From NCBI GenBank assembly GCA_030247885.1, contig JAPDRO010000015.1, positions 434,001-498,000 on the forward strand: 64,000 nucleotides of DNA, given 5' to 3'. Positions 10,661 to 22,257 of the stretch are shown piece by piece. This DNA is from Taxawa tesnikishii (nom. ined.). Taxonomy: Eukaryota > Ascomycota > Dothideomycetes > Dothideales. The stretch's first letter is position 1. Every line of letters starts with the position of its first letter. The notes under the pieces are model-generated. The model saw only the letters and a program-made list of their open reading frames with translations. It did no database searches and had not been told where the DNA came from. The translations under genes and the position numbers were made by a program.

Positions 10661-11536
10661 ACGTTAATTTGAGAGTAGCCCACATGGTTGTGATGCCGGC
10701 ACGAGGGTTGTCAAACTGATGCTAGTAGTGGGTACGTGCCTTTGTATCTCGGAAAGAAGGGTTTGTCCTGGGGCCATCGGTGGCGATCTCGTTTGGTTCT
10801 GGAGTTTTGTAGAGTTTCAAGCGGTCACTCAAGGTCAGCCGGTTATTCGTGCAATGTGCTTCTTCGAACATCCATTGCATCGCTTTCCGAAACGAAGATT
10901 TGTTCATGGTGTGATGCTTCCAGTCCCGCTGATTCTCACTGTCTTCGTGAAACATGACAATTCATACATCAGTATGCATCCATGAGACCGTCTCTTGTCA
11001 CCGCCCTAGAGCACTGAAACAATTCAGAACAACCCACACGGCCGAGGGGATTGGCGTGCCTTTGCCTTCGTACTTATGCCCACAGAAACCCACATTCGGA
11101 CAGCACATCATCCTCCTCCTTCCCTTCACGTTTGCGTCTCGGCGACCATCTCAACCTCTTCTCATCCTCAGACTTCACCATCCACCATGCCGTGCTCTCA
11201 GCCTTGTTTTCCACAACCACCTCCTTCTTAGTTAATTCAGGCCAGACCCCTTAATCACTGTACGAAACATCAATCTCCGGTGCCCGCTGCTCGAACGCCA
11301 CACGCTTCAACCCAGACAGTCATGGCAGTGTACAATGCGATGAAGTGTCATGTTTCGCAAGAATTGGAGGCGGAGTAGAAGGCATTCACGCGAAACTCGT
11401 TGGTAGTTATTAGTGTTCGGAAGTTGCCAGGCGGAAGTGCCAAGGTTCGGGCTATGCGCCGGCGAGTACGAGCTATATGTATATGCTATCTACTACTCGT
11501 ACACAGCATCATCGTGCAAACACCAACACAGACATA
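10661..11536. other. Gene-free stretch; VPS5 promoter
   Basis: A 77-codon ATG frame on the minus strand (10955-10722) matches no family I know. From about 11090 to 11230 the plus strand is C/T-rich, and 11461-11536 fits a short leader before the VPS5 ATG. Confidence 0.35.
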
Positions 11537-13687
11537 ATGGATGAGGATTCACCATGGGGTGGTGAGTTACTAATTTGCGATCAGTTGTAAGCCGTTTAGT
11601 AACTAATCAATCCAGATGTGCTGTCAAGGACGCATTCGAACAACAACCTCGCCAAGGAAGCCGAAGATGAGACCGCTGCCTCTGGTAGGATGACCACCAG
11701 CATGACCGCGCAGTACGTTTTGTAAAAGAAGCAGTTTCTCATAGTTCCCAGAGCGCCCTCAAACCGCAGAATCGCAAGACAATGCAGCCCCTCCGGCCAC
11801 GCCTATCACCAAACCCGCTCCACACAAGCCTTCGCGCAGACCACAGCGGTTCGGTACCCAGTCCACTACTCTAGAAACCCTCGATGACTCTCTCGGACCT
11901 CTGGGCCCATTGGGTGACAATTTCTCTGCACCTCAGGCCGAGGGACCCCGGCGCCTCCGCAGAAAGAGCAGAAAGAGCAGACAGCAGCTGCGCGGCTCGG
12001 AAAGCCGGTCTCAGCGAGCTCTGGAAGGTCGTCTCTGCGCGGGATGATGGAGTCTGTCAACCTGGACGAGGAGGAGCAGGAAAGAGATGGCAGGCCAAGG
12101 ATACCGCCGCCGGTACAGCCGCCTAGCAACGAAGGACCGAAGAGGACGACACAGCCGAGCGTCAGCGTGGAACAGGCAGCCAAGCCTACCTTCGACATTA
12201 CTGTAGGAGATCCGCACAAGGTCGGAGATCTCACCAGCTCGCACACCGTGTATTCGGTCCGGACGAAGGTAGGCAATGCTGTATGCAGGATCGTGGATCA
12301 GCGATTGATATGTTGAGTGATCAGACGACTTCTAAGGCGTACCGCAACCCCGAATTCACCGTCTCGCGCCGTTACCGCGATTTCCTCTGGCTCTACAACC
12401 AGCTTCACAACAACAACCCTGGAGTGGTGGTCCCTCCTCCTCCGGAGAAGCAAGCCGTCGGTCGCTTCGATACTAACTTTGTCGAAACCAGACGAGCTGC
12501 GTTGGAGCGCATGCTTAACAAGACCGCTGCGCATACCATCCTACAACATGACGGAGACTTGAAGCTCTTCCTCGAGAGTGAATCGTTCAACGTTGACATC
12601 AAGCACAAGGAGCGGAAAGACGTCGGACTACCGGAAAGTAAAGGCGGTATGTTCGGTGCAATCGGTTTGTCCGTTGGAGGTGGTGGCAAGTTCATCGAAC
12701 ACGACGACGTGAGTTGCAACATCTCGATCGTACTGTCTTCCAAGCAAATGCTAACACCAACAAACAAGTGGTTCCACGACCGGCGTATCTACCTCGACGC
12801 GCTAGAAACCCAACTTAAAGCCCTTCTCAAGAGTACCGACACAGTAGTAGCGCAGCGCAAAGCGCTCGCGGAGTCGTGCTCCGACTTCAGCACATCGCTG
12901 CACAACCTCGCGCTCGTGGAACTATCGCCCTCGCTCTCCGCACCCCTGGACGGCCTCTCGGATCTTCAACTCCGCATTCGCGAACTCTACGAGCGCCAGG
13001 CTGCTCAGGACGTCCTGACCCTCGGCATCGTCATTGACGAGTACATCCGCTTGATTAGCTCGATCAAGCAAGCCTTCCAGCAGCGTCAGAAGGCGTATCA
13101 TGCCTGGCACAGCGCGGAAAGCGCGCTGGCGAAGCTGAAGGGCACGCAGGAAAAATTGTTGCGCGCCGGAAGAACGCAGCAGGATCGGCTGAGCCAGATG
13201 CAGGCCGATGTTGGCGACGCAGAGCGCCGGGTTCACCAGTCAAGGTTGCTGTTCGAGGATATGGGACGCTTGATGCGGAGTGAGCTGGAGCGGTTTGAGA
13301 GGGAGAAAGTTGAGGATTTTAAGAGTGGAGTGGAGACATTTTTGGAGAGTGCGGTTGAGGCGCAGAAGGAGGTTTGTCTCGTTTGCAAGATTACTTTTGT
13401 GGCGATCAGATGGGCTGACGTTCTGGTGATTCTAGCTCATCGAACTCTGGGAAACCTTTCTCATGCAGCTCGATGCTGAAGAGGACGGCTCCCCGTTCTT
13501 TAGTACTAATCTCCCCGCTGGTGTCACCGCGGACCCGGATAAGGCTACACCTGCACCTACCACGACGGGTGAGGAGGAGGGCGAGCCAAGGGAGAGCAGT
13601 GAGAGTGCGGCGCTGTCTGGGACCACGGCTAATGAACAGACGGACGCCCAAGCTGCTGCCACGGTGACTGCGGAGGAGGAGGCGTAG
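11537..13687 (+). CDS. VPS5: Sorting nexin Vps5 (retromer PX-BAR subunit; apparent frameshift)
   Basis: Membrane-bending subunit of retromer, which recycles cargo from endosome to Golgi. Exons: 11537-11561, 11616-11684, 11770-12268, 12325-12708, 12769-13371 and 13436-13687, about 610 residues. The acidic N-terminus M-D-E-D-S-P-W-G-D and T-L-E-T-L-D-D are followed by a PX domain with the phosphoinositide-binding S-R-R-Y-R-D-F and a proline-rich P-P-P-P-E-K loop. A Vps5-type BAR domain begins W-F-H-D-R-R-I-Y-L-D. The frame breaks once: the C run 11946-11949 needs one more C to keep P-P-A-P-P-Q-K-E-Q in frame with the upstream exon. The acceptor of intron 2 is chosen by phase and could be displaced. 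Intron 12709-12768 is 60 bases with no stop, so its retention would add 20 residues. Confidence 0.88.
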
Positions 13688-14481
13688 TGGCGGACTGGTG
13701 TCGCCGACGTCTGGAGCAGCGGGAAGTAGATGGATGAACGGATGTGTATATTGTAGCAAGCGTATCTGCCGAAGAGTATGGCAAGGAGCGATTGTTGCAG
13801 AGGCAAGGCCGGAAAACACGAAAGCCGCCAAAAGAGTTTACCGTAGCGTACGCGCGACCAGAAGGTGAGGAGACCAGGATGGGTAAGGACTGTTTGGGTG
13901 TCAGATTCTGTTTCCAACCTTTGCCGTCTCTGTTTCCTTGTTGCTACGTCAAGTCGCGGTTTTCCCGCCAGTGCATACAGCTCCCAACCGTCACGTTCAT
14001 CGACAGGCGTTCTGCTGACCGCTGAACTGGCTAGCCCTACTTGCGAGGCGTGATGCCGTGACTGTCCACCGCTGCGTCGTTCTGCCGCTTTACCGCTGCG
14101 TACCTGCGTACCTGCGTACCTAGGCCAGTGAAAGACAATCCTCAGCCACAAGCAATCGCTCTGCACCTAGCATCACTCAACCATTCAACACAGCAACGAT
14201 CGGCATGGACATGACGGACGAGGAGCGAGATGGACGTGTAGCAGCGTACCACCGATTCATCCAACCTGTTTGTATTGTTAGGGGCAAAACCGAACAACAG
14301 AAACAGCAAAGGCAAGAGAAGGCAAAGATGCTGCACATGCAACCCCTTGCCGAGCTCCCACAGCAGCTCACCCACCTCAATCAGCTCCGATATTCTGCAC
14401 CGCATTACTTCACGAGGCGGTGTACTTTAGGGCAGTAACCCAGAAGAGCTCGTAGAGCTTGAGCATTAAGCCGTTTCCGAA
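13688..14481. other. Gene-free stretch between VPS5 and the C2H2-like gene
   Basis: A 77-codon plus-strand frame starts at 14205 (rich in Q and K), but it has no splice that carries it cleanly into the next gene, so it is not called. GTACCTGC is repeated three times at about 14100-14121. Confidence 0.3.
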
Positions 14482-15335
14482 ATGCTCGCCGACGCCGACG
14501 CCAACGACGTCGATGTCGATGTCGATGCCGCTCAAGAAATCTCTGCGCGCCTCGACGGTTTTAAAATCCATGAATTCTTTTGGAAAATTATCGAAGGCTC
14601 CTCACTCGTCATGAATGACAAGAAGCAGTGTCCGATCTGCGGAGTAACCTACGACACTGGAAAGCACGTCCCAGAACGCGAAGAAGAAGCAGCTCGTGAG
14701 GACCATCGACAAAGGCATCCCTACTTCTTTGACTTTATATCTCCCGAGGCGAACTGTGGACGCGCCTTCACATCCTCGATGCAGATGGAAGACCATGGGC
14801 AAACCGAGCACAACCCCGACAACCCGTACTACGGATCTCTGACTGCCAGAGAAGTGATGCGGACAACGGTTAAGGAAACGCTTCAGGACATTGGACTTGC
14901 AGACCCCTGCCCTTTAACAGAGAGAGACGTTCGAGAAGCGGGTGGATCTCAGGGAACAGCAGGCGAGACCCTCGCTTGCCGAACTAGACGCCCGTATCGC
15001 GGACTACGAGCAAAAGACCGCAGATATGGGAGACCCTGCAAAGCATCTCGCAGAGGCGGGTATTGAGGCAATGGAGAACGGCGACAAGCAGCCTGCAGCT
15101 GATTTGCTGCGAAAAGTTGACCTCGAGGTGCTGCCTATTTTTGCGGAGCCGCTCTACACCACAATCAAAGGGCGCGTACCCGAGGGCGACCAAAAGCTTG
15201 CCAACGACCGAATCGACTTTCTAGGCGCTCGATACAATGTACTACATACGCTTGCTGTGAGTGTCCATCTTGTCTCACGTTCTTAACTTCACGTTCTTAA
15301 CTCAGCAAGGTATTCATGGAGCAGTGCTATGTTAG
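14482..15335 (+). CDS. Hypothetical protein with C2H2-like zinc fingers
   Basis: I do not recognise the family. Exon 1 (14482-14868) has an acidic D-V-D repeat at the N-terminus, a CPIC knuckle at about residues 51-54 with downstream histidines, and a second C-G-R-A-F-T...H...H finger at about 92-108. An intron at 14869-14920 (GTTAAG...CAG, 52 bases, weak donor) joins it in phase to R-E-T-F-E-K-R-V-D, a helical region rich in E, K and A. A final intron (15257-15305) leads to a nine-residue terminal exon ending at 15335. The product is about 250 residues. If the first intron is not real, a two-base loss in the AG repeat at 14919-14927 is the alternative. Confidence 0.6.
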
Positions 15336-15489
15336 GCTCTCTGTGCAATCGTACATGGAAACCCCTCACTCCCAAACCCCATCTGCAGATTGCTTTTCTG
15401 CCACGCAGTTCTGTCTTGCCTACCCAGGGTATCACGAACACTCGAAACAACTCCCAACGAAACCATCCCTTTGCCACCCATCTCATTGC

Positions 15490-16460
15490 TCACAACGCCT
15501 CCCTCCGCTTTCCCGTCCAATCAATGAAAAACCCTACATCCTTGACCACAGCACCAGGAACGCCCATCTTCTGCGCCCACATAGGCAGCATGCCCTTCGC
15601 ATCTGACGCCGTAGCCATCTGCCACTTCACCCTGGCACCCTCATCGACCATCTCCGCACGCTCAATGCTGACATACTGACCCACAGTGACGTCCTTCTTC
15701 TTCTGCGCACTATCCGCGGCCTGCTTATGTCGGCCGTTGCTGTACAGCGCTGCGGGTACTTTGGTGATATCAACGGGAATCTGGACGACCAAGAAAGCTT
15801 CTGTGAATATGGAGCGCGCGGTGATGACGACCACGGAGAAGACGCGATTGTTAAGCGGGGTGGAATCTTGTGGCACATTTCGTAGACTTGTATCTCGTTT
15901 TAGCAATCCCGATATCTTGGGCTTGGTACAAGCAGGGGATGAGGAAACTCACTGCTCATGCCCACTTTTCTCCACTCGCCCACACTGCCAGATAGTTGGT
16001 CATCCCATGAAAGCACCCTGTACGCATCGTACACATCCGGCGTATAGCGCATCTCATGCACGCTATGATCGTCTAGCAACCCGCTCTCAAACTCCATCCA
16101 ATCCGCCGTCCCCGCCTTCCTTGAATTCTCATGCAGACTCGTCCTCGCGAACCACGACTCGGCGACATTGCCGGAGCCGGGTATCCTTGCCTCGGAGGGG
16201 AGAGCGGATGTGGGGATCTCATGCGCGAGAAGCTCGACTTGCGCACTGGAGGGAGGGGAGGACTTGGAGCTGGATTTCGTCTTGAAGTTCGCGGGCAGGT
16301 ACGATGTCATGAACGACGAGGCTTCGTTGAGTGCGGAGAGGACAAAGGTGTTGAGATCGGGAAGTGAGGTGGATGATTGCAGAGATGCGAGATCAGGGTG
16401 TGAGGGCAGGTTGACGGGCGCGAGTGGCCGTAAGCGGACAAGAGGGCCCAGAGATGCCAT
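15490..16460 (-). CDS. DUF3074 (START-like) domain protein
   Basis: Fungal protein of the DUF3074 family, a START/Bet v1-like fold thought to bind a hydrophobic ligand; no substrate can be named. Exon 1 is 16460-15953 and exon 2 is 15893-15490, joined across a 59-base intron (15894-15952); the product is 303 residues. The C-terminal half reads V-F-S-V-V-V-I-T-A-R, Q-I-P-V-D-I, K-K-K-D-V-T-V-G-Q-Y-V-S and K-W-Q-M-A-T-A-S-D-A-K-G. It ends with V-K-D-V-G-F-F-I-D-W-T, the usual end of the domain. ATG 16460 is preferred to upstream in-frame ATGs because the family starts near M-A-S-L-G-P-L. The frame is intact. Confidence 0.75.
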
Positions 16461-16952
16461 TCTCGTATGTGCGATAAGTCGTTTTCTTTTGGTGTACGTG
16501 ATGCAATGCAAAGAAGTGCGAGTACGAAAGGTAAAGAGGCACCTACAACGGTATGAACAGGGGAATGATAAGTGCAACACGCGGCGCGACGCGGCGCGAG
16601 AAGACGCGGAGATGTCGGGTACGTCATCAAATAAAGGCTTGTACGGTTACTACTTGTTTCGGACTCTGTGTATTAGCCATTCTGCACAGGCGGTGAGCCG
16701 AGCAGCACACAAGGTTCCAATGCGTCCGGATGTTGGTGGTCAGGATAAGTTGGAGTGTTGTAGTCACATCTAAGCCGCTGTACAAGGGACTTGGCAGGGA
16801 CAGCGTCTCATGCATAACTCACCCGAGATCACTACTCGGTGTTGTTGATGCTCGGAAGTAAACAGCTGCCGGCGCTTGCAGAGATTGATCACTTGGGACT
16901 TGTAGCAGGTATACAAGTAGGCATAGACAGGAGCGAGCCGCATCGCTGCCTC
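16461..16952. other. DUF3074-MAK10 intergenic region
   Basis: Lies between the start of the DUF3074 gene and the stop of MAK10, both on minus. No coding exon was recognised. Confidence 0.4.
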
Positions 16953-19543
16953 TCATTTAGACATCTCGACAACCTTGGGCACAACCCACCAGCCATGATA
17001 TCTTTTATCTGGCTCCGAGATCTGTACACTAACGCTCTGCTTCAACTCACCCATCTTAGCTTCGACATCCTGCACCTTGTTGACCCCTGTCGCTTCGCAC
17101 GTCTTCCTGAGTCCAGCGACAGCCACGCCCGCAGCTATGGTACTGAGGAGTAGTCCTTGCACCTCCTTCTTCCAGCCTTCTTCACAGCCTGCAAACTTCC
17201 CCTCCTCCGGTTTGGCACCCTTGAGAATCTGCAAGTGGCGTTTGGCGTCCTTGAGTGCCCCTTCGGCGTCCGAAAATATTGACTCAAAGGTAGTGTCGTC
17301 GCTCGGCATACGAACTTCGCAGTCAAGGCCTTCGTAAGTCGGGATCCGTGGTGTGCCTACAGGGAGGAAAGGCTTCATGCGTAGTTCGTGTCTGAGCTGC
17401 GGTGTGCTGTACGAGCGTGGCGGAACTGGAACGAGTCGAAGTGTGTTCAATGCAGAGAATATCTAAGCAGTCAGTCATCCTGTGTGAACCGCACTTCGTT
17501 TATTTTCGACTTACCCTACTCAAAGCTGTAGCCAGGGAAGCGGTCGCATTCGCTTGAGAGACAAGGATCTTGTTCAAGGTCCTGCTTTCCTTGCACTCAA
17601 TCAACAACTCATTCTGGTCCGATCTGGATAAGCGCTGCTGCCGGAGATTGAGGAAGAAGTCGATATGCTGCAAGTGCTCGCTCCGAGTGTTTGCGAGATG
17701 ATCCAAGAATGCATAAACGCCTGCGAGCTCGTCTGGTAGGTAAACTTCTAGCTCAAATCCAAGCTGGACAACCCATTCCATCATGCGTAGCTTGTGGAAG
17801 TAGACCCAGGCAGCCAGCGGATAGAACTGCAAGGGTTCCGATCCTGCGAACTTGTATGTCGCCGATTTAGAGATGTTGTGGATGTCTGCATCGATGATCT
17901 CCGCTTCAGCCTGCAGACCGTCGATGATAACGATAGACTGCGCAAAGGCTCTACGGATGCGGCAGCGGTTTTGGCATATCATGCGGTAGATGTGCATGTA
18001 TTCCTGCATGTGGTAAGCGATGGACTCAAGTCCGAAGGGGAAACTGTTGAGTACCTCTGAAGCCTTCGCATAGAATTCGTCTAGCTTCCTTTGGGCTTGT
18101 TTGTGATCGAGCATAGGATCACCGGCCAAGGTGATCTCCTTCAAATCAGTATGCAACAAGTCTTGATGCGGTACCAGCTGGAGGACGGCATTGTGTCGAA
18201 AGAGTAGACTTTGCAGGATCGCACGCGAGTACGTAGATGGTTGTGGCTTTCTGGACGTAAAGTTCCAGACAAAGCGCTGATAGGAGTTAGCAAATCCCTG
18301 ACTCTCCAACAACTGAGGGAGGCATTGACCATCAAACTATGCGGACTTATACCGAGGGAATCTTGATAGTATAGAGATGCAACGAGCCTGTAGGCTTCCA
18401 TGTTATCTTCACACATCTGTCTCCACTTTGGATAGATTTCCGTCCATGACGTCTGGATCATCGGTCTTGGTGGCGTGTTGCTCGCCAAATATCGTTGTAC
18501 TCGCTCTGAGAATGCTAACGGCACTGGTATGCCGTAAGAGATGTCTCTGTCATTAAGGACATACAGAAACGAATGAGCTTTAGCCCAAATCTCCATCTTT
18601 ATGGTATGAGATTCCGCTGGATCGTCAGGCTGGAATGCTTGGACAAGAAACAAGCGGAGCCAAAGTCTAGTCCTGAATGCGTCCACGATGTTATTGGCAA
18701 GACCGAGTTTTGAGAGTGCATCGATTGCATTTTTGAGCTCCGCTTCGATACTGTCTTCGTCGACATCGCTAAGAAGATATTTATCAAAGGTTTGAGACAC
18801 GAAGTCTTCTTCCTCGTGATAGCGTTCTTTTGCAATATTTTCAATCACCGACTGACAACATTTTGCCAGGCCAAGACAGTAGGCTCGTAGCACCTTAGTA
18901 ATAAGAATGTCGTCGCCATTAGGAGAGTTCCTCTTATCGAAGCGTATCTGATGGAGTGGTTGCCTCTCAATAGGAAGCAGTCGGTCCAGATGAAGCGATG
19001 TGAACAACGTTTGAGAAAGCGGATAGCCCTCGTGCCATGTCATTTCGTAACAGAGCAGCTGGTCCATGATACCCAAGACTTCTTCCGGTGGAAGCGACTT
19101 CAGCGGGTCAAACTCGTCCATTATTGCATCCTGGTCTGGGAGAGTGACCCCACTGTCCATTTTTGGGTCCATGATCTGAACAATCAGCCGCGTTACTGGG
19201 CACAGAATGCAGAGGGCATACCTCCAGAGCTCCGACGGACTCGAAAAGCGTGAAGGACTCATCCTTGACGAGCTGACCCTGGTGGAGCGCTGTGATCTAT
19301 TAGCATGAAACTCGATGATGGGATCTCAGTCCGTGGAAGGAGTGTTGGGATACAATGACTGCCACGATAAGATTTCTAACACCCACCTTTGGATGCTTCG
19401 TTGAACTCTTTGGTGATGTCCCGAGGACCAACTCTCCGACTGAACAACAGATCACTGGATTTTCCGGTGACTCTTGTGGGCGGCGGCGGCGGCACTTGAT
19501 GGTTCGTGTCATCCACGGCCAGACGCGATACGTTTGGAAGCAT
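16953..19543 (-). CDS. MAK10: NatC auxiliary subunit Mak10/NAA35 (apparent frameshift)
   Basis: Large auxiliary subunit of the NatC N-terminal acetyltransferase, acting on ribosomes. Exons: 19543-19387, 19289-19222, 19175-17515 and 17462-16953, about 798 residues. The signature I-M-D-P-K-M-D-S-G comes right after the second splice, preceded by D-E-S-F-T-L-F-E-S-V-G-A-L-E. The long third exon is interrupted once. At the T pair 18325-18326 (AA on the coding strand) one more base would give S-L-M-V-K-C-L-P-Q-L-L-E-S-Q-G-F. The alternative, a 40-base intron at 18313-18352, leaves the frames out of phase. The start is an ATG whose frame runs cleanly into D-I-T-K-E-F-N-E-A-S-K. The C-terminal exon is inferred from phase and composition. 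Confidence 0.88.
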
Positions 19544-19950
19544 GGTTGTACACCAAATGGGGTCAAGCCCGAAATTTGGCGATCAATTTGATGCGGAGCT
19601 TTCAACCCCGGTAGAACGGAAGGAAGAGCATCCTTCTTAGATGTCTACCACAATGACTATAGCTGCAACGAACAGCAGTGTTGTGTAGGAACAAGGTACA
19701 TCGGCGCAAGGTGTTGATGTGCCGTGCAAACAAGAAACAGTTCTACAAACTATGAAATCACTTGTGCATTCGCTCAAACGCAGAGCATCTGCCATGACTG
19801 GAACAGTAGCCACAAGTGGCGGTCATTGCCATTGAAAGCCTCCATTTGCCTCAATGTTGATTGCTGCCGGTATGGTATACACGCTGTACAATTCCTCCTC
19901 AGCTTCCCAATCCCCTCCACCTAGCGGCCCCTCATCATTTCTCCATCCGT
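19544..19950. other. MAK10-ATP15 intergenic region
   Basis: About 400 bases with the MAK10 promoter and the ATP15 3' end. Nothing else was recognised. Confidence 0.4.
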
Positions 19951-20347
19951 CTACTGTTGCGGTTGTCCGCTGGCAGAGTCTGCCATCAGCTGCTGGTTGG
20001 CGTTGGCCAGGTTCTTGTTCTCGCCCTGTCTGCCGTTCTGTCGCAAGCCATCTGTTAGCCCAATGTCCGATCATTAACTGCACCCCTCTCCGTGTTCTCG
20101 CGATCCCAGCTTTTGCATTGCGCTTCCTTCCAATGTACGCACCTCCCACTTGGCAAATCGCAGGTCCATCTCTCCTCTGCGCTCAGCTGCCAGTCTCTTG
20201 TCCTCTTTCAGGGAACGGCGGACGACACGGGCCGCGACGGCCAGGTAGCGGTTGTAGCTGCAGCAACTGGTGAGCTTTGTGGTTTCCGACAACTCCGCAG
20301 ATGAGATTCTCTCACGTAAGGCCGGCTGCTTTCCACGCGAAAACCAT
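19951..20347 (-). CDS. ATP15: ATP synthase F1 epsilon subunit (mitochondrial)
   Basis: Small central-stalk subunit of mitochondrial F1Fo ATP synthase. Three exons: 20347-20316 (only 32 bases), 20257-20143 and 20037-19951. Introns of 58 bases (20258-20315) and 105 bases (20038-20142) separate them. The 77-residue product reads M-V-F-A-W-K-A-A-G-L-T-Y-N-R-Y and then V-A-A-R-V-V-R-R-S-L-K-E. R-F-A-K-W-E-N-G-R-Q-G-E completes the family core, which matches fungal and animal epsilon subunits. The tail is longer than in yeast (62 residues). Acceptor CGACAG before 20037 is chosen because the nearer CTAACAG gives the wrong frame. Confidence 0.9.
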
Positions 20348-20721
20348 TTTGACGGTGTCTGAGGTGGGTTGTTTGGTTGGATAGTCGTCCTACTTTCTTG
20401 AACGACGGCTTGAGAGCTTCGGAGGCTAGGTCTTGGCAAAAGACCCGAGTCACGTGCCAGTAACAAATCGTCCAGCTCCTAGGTGGCCGCATAACCTGCA
20501 TATCCAGAACATCAAAGGTGCTGTCGGAGGGTCAAAAGCATACTGAATGGTGCACGACAAGTAGGGTGGACCAGACATTGGTTGCGCGTGGGACGAGGCT
20601 CAGGCTCAGCTATCGCCAATCCTGCAAAAGCTCACGTTACATTAACCAAAGTTGGGGTAAAAACGCTGGTACATGCTAATGGTACATCTCTACCTGTTCG
20701 CAAGGGGACTCTCGAATTTAT
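20348..20721. other. ATP15 promoter / QCR2 3' region
   Basis: Holds the ATP15 promoter with a CACGTG site (listed separately) and the end of the QCR2 transcript. No coding exon was recognised. Confidence 0.45.
20451..20456. promoter_or_regulatory. CACGTG (Cbf1/E-box type) site upstream of ATP15
   Basis: The sequence GTCACGTG at 20449-20456 fits the Cbf1 consensus GTCACRTG and lies about 104 bases before the ATP15 start. In yeasts Cbf1 acts at respiratory as well as sulfur genes. Function here is inference. Confidence 0.35.
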
Positions 20722-22257
20722 TTACACCTTCAAACCAATCTCCTCCGCGTACGGAAGCATGTACAAATCACCCACCGCAGACACGGAAGCCTTGTTCTCA
20801 AGGAGGCTCTTGGCAGCCTGTACATATAGTTAGTACGAAGTTGCGGTGTCGGGTAAGAAATGTTTGAGTGAGACTCGCCTGCTTGACCTGATCCTCCGTC
20901 ACACCGTCAAAGGCCTTTGCCACCTCGTCGATTTGGTATGCCTTGTCGCCGTGGACGAGACCAGCTCCGGTAAGCTCAAGGCCGTGGTTGACGTTCTCGC
21001 CAGCCTCAAGCTCCTTGAACTTGGCGAGGGCCTTGGCCTTCTGGAATTCCTCCTTGCTGACGCCGGAGGCAATCTCCTGGATAACGTTGACGACTGTTCC
21101 AGCAGCGCCCCTGACGTCCTTTGCGGAACCAGAGATGCCAACGGAAAGCAGACCAGCGTCGGAGTAGATGGCGCTCTTTGTCACAACGGAGGCGCCAGGG
21201 TGTTTGTCGCCGGCCTTGGCGAGAAGAGAGAAACCAGGCGACCACTTGATAGTCGATTGACCACCAAGGAGAGCGGCAAGGACGGCAATCTCTGGCTTGT
21301 AGAAACCGCCAGTGAAAGAGCTCGAGCCCGGGAAAGCCAGAACCATGGCGTTGCCGGAAGCGTGAGCGATGCGCTCCTCACCGCCATGGTACTTGGTCTG
21401 TGGGCTCTCGAGCGTGGTAGCTGGCTGCGACCTGACGTCGCCGAAGAACTCGTTCGCCCACTTGGACACCTCGCCGTGCTCCGCGCCGTTTGCGACAAGG
21501 GCGAAGTTAGGTTTGGCGTATGCGGACTGGGCGAACTCCTCGATGGTGTCTGCACTGAGATACTTGGAAGGAATGGACGATGTAGGGTTCAGAGCAGCGC
21601 CAAGACCGCGGTGGAAAGCAAGGCCGTGAGCAGAGTTGATAGCCATCTCCTTCACATCTCCGAGAAGCTTCTGACGGTGCAATTGAATGTATGGGTGGAT
21701 CTCTTCGTGGTAAATGTGTGCTGCGCTTCATCAGCTTCAATGTCCCGCATTGTTTCTGACATGTTCCTCCATCTTACGGGCGTATTTGGTTTGCGATGCC
21801 ACCTCGGCGAACAGCTCCATGAAGTAGGGCAGGTCATCTCTAAGAAACTTGGCCTTGATAACGAGGTTTTCGCGAGAGTGGTACGAGGAGATGTCCGAGC
21901 CGAGCAACTCAGACTCCCTCTGAATCCTGAGCGCGGAACGCCTTTGGGTGCCCTGCGACCGGGACCAATGTCAGTAAACAATGATGTCGTCGTCAATGGA
22001 GACTGGTGCTTCCCGACCTTGAAGGCGTAGGCCTGCAGACCCAGACTCAGACCGGGCAGAGACTCGTATCTTGTTCCTGCTTTTGACACGAGCGCCAATG
22101 TGGTGGTTGGGCCTGCAACATCCCTGCTGGCGAACTTGACACCAGAGGCGGTGCCGGTCTCGTAGGAGAAGGAGCCCGAGGCTGGCGCAGCGAGGCCTCT
22201 AGTTTGCTGGCGCAGAGCACGCTGTGCCTGCCGTCCAATTGTCGAGCGGGACAGCAT
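20722..22257 (-). CDS. QCR2: Cytochrome bc1 complex core protein 2
   Basis: Core protein 2 of complex III in the inner mitochondrial membrane, related to mitochondrial processing peptidase but without a catalytic zinc site. Exons: 22257-22018, 21952-21778, 21720-20879 and 20817-20722, giving 450 residues. The N-terminus is a mitochondrial presequence (R-S-T-I-G-R-Q-A-Q-R-A-L-R). The core includes N-S-A-H-G-L-A-F-H-R-G-L-G and G-S-S-S-F-T-G-G. The last intron (20818-20878) begins GCGAGT on the coding strand, so it is a GC-AG intron. The only GT option puts the conserved A-K-S-L-L-E-N-K-A end out of frame. All joins are in phase with no indel. Confidence 0.93.

Noticed and set aside
10722-10955. 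77-codon minus-strand ORF
   Set aside because: Has an ATG, but no family, splice or promoter support; it lies just downstream of the epoxide hydrolase 3' end.
11946-11949. Intron instead of a base loss in VPS5
   Set aside because: A possible intron from GTACCC near 11853 to CAG at 11936 would keep the frame but removes T-L-E-T-L-D-D-S-L-G-P-L, which looks like conserved Vps5 sequence.
14205-14438. 77-codon ORF upstream of the C2H2-like gene
   Set aside because: No splice joins it to the gene in phase and no domain is visible; left uncalled.
18313-18352. 40-base intron in MAK10
   Set aside because: Its splice sites look fair, but the flanking frames are then out of phase; adding one base at 18325-18326 without an intron gives continuous conserved-looking sequence.
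20846-22030. 394-codon plus-strand open frame
   Set aside because: Exactly antisense to QCR2, whose exons and phases are certain; its composition mirrors the codon bias of the opposite strand.
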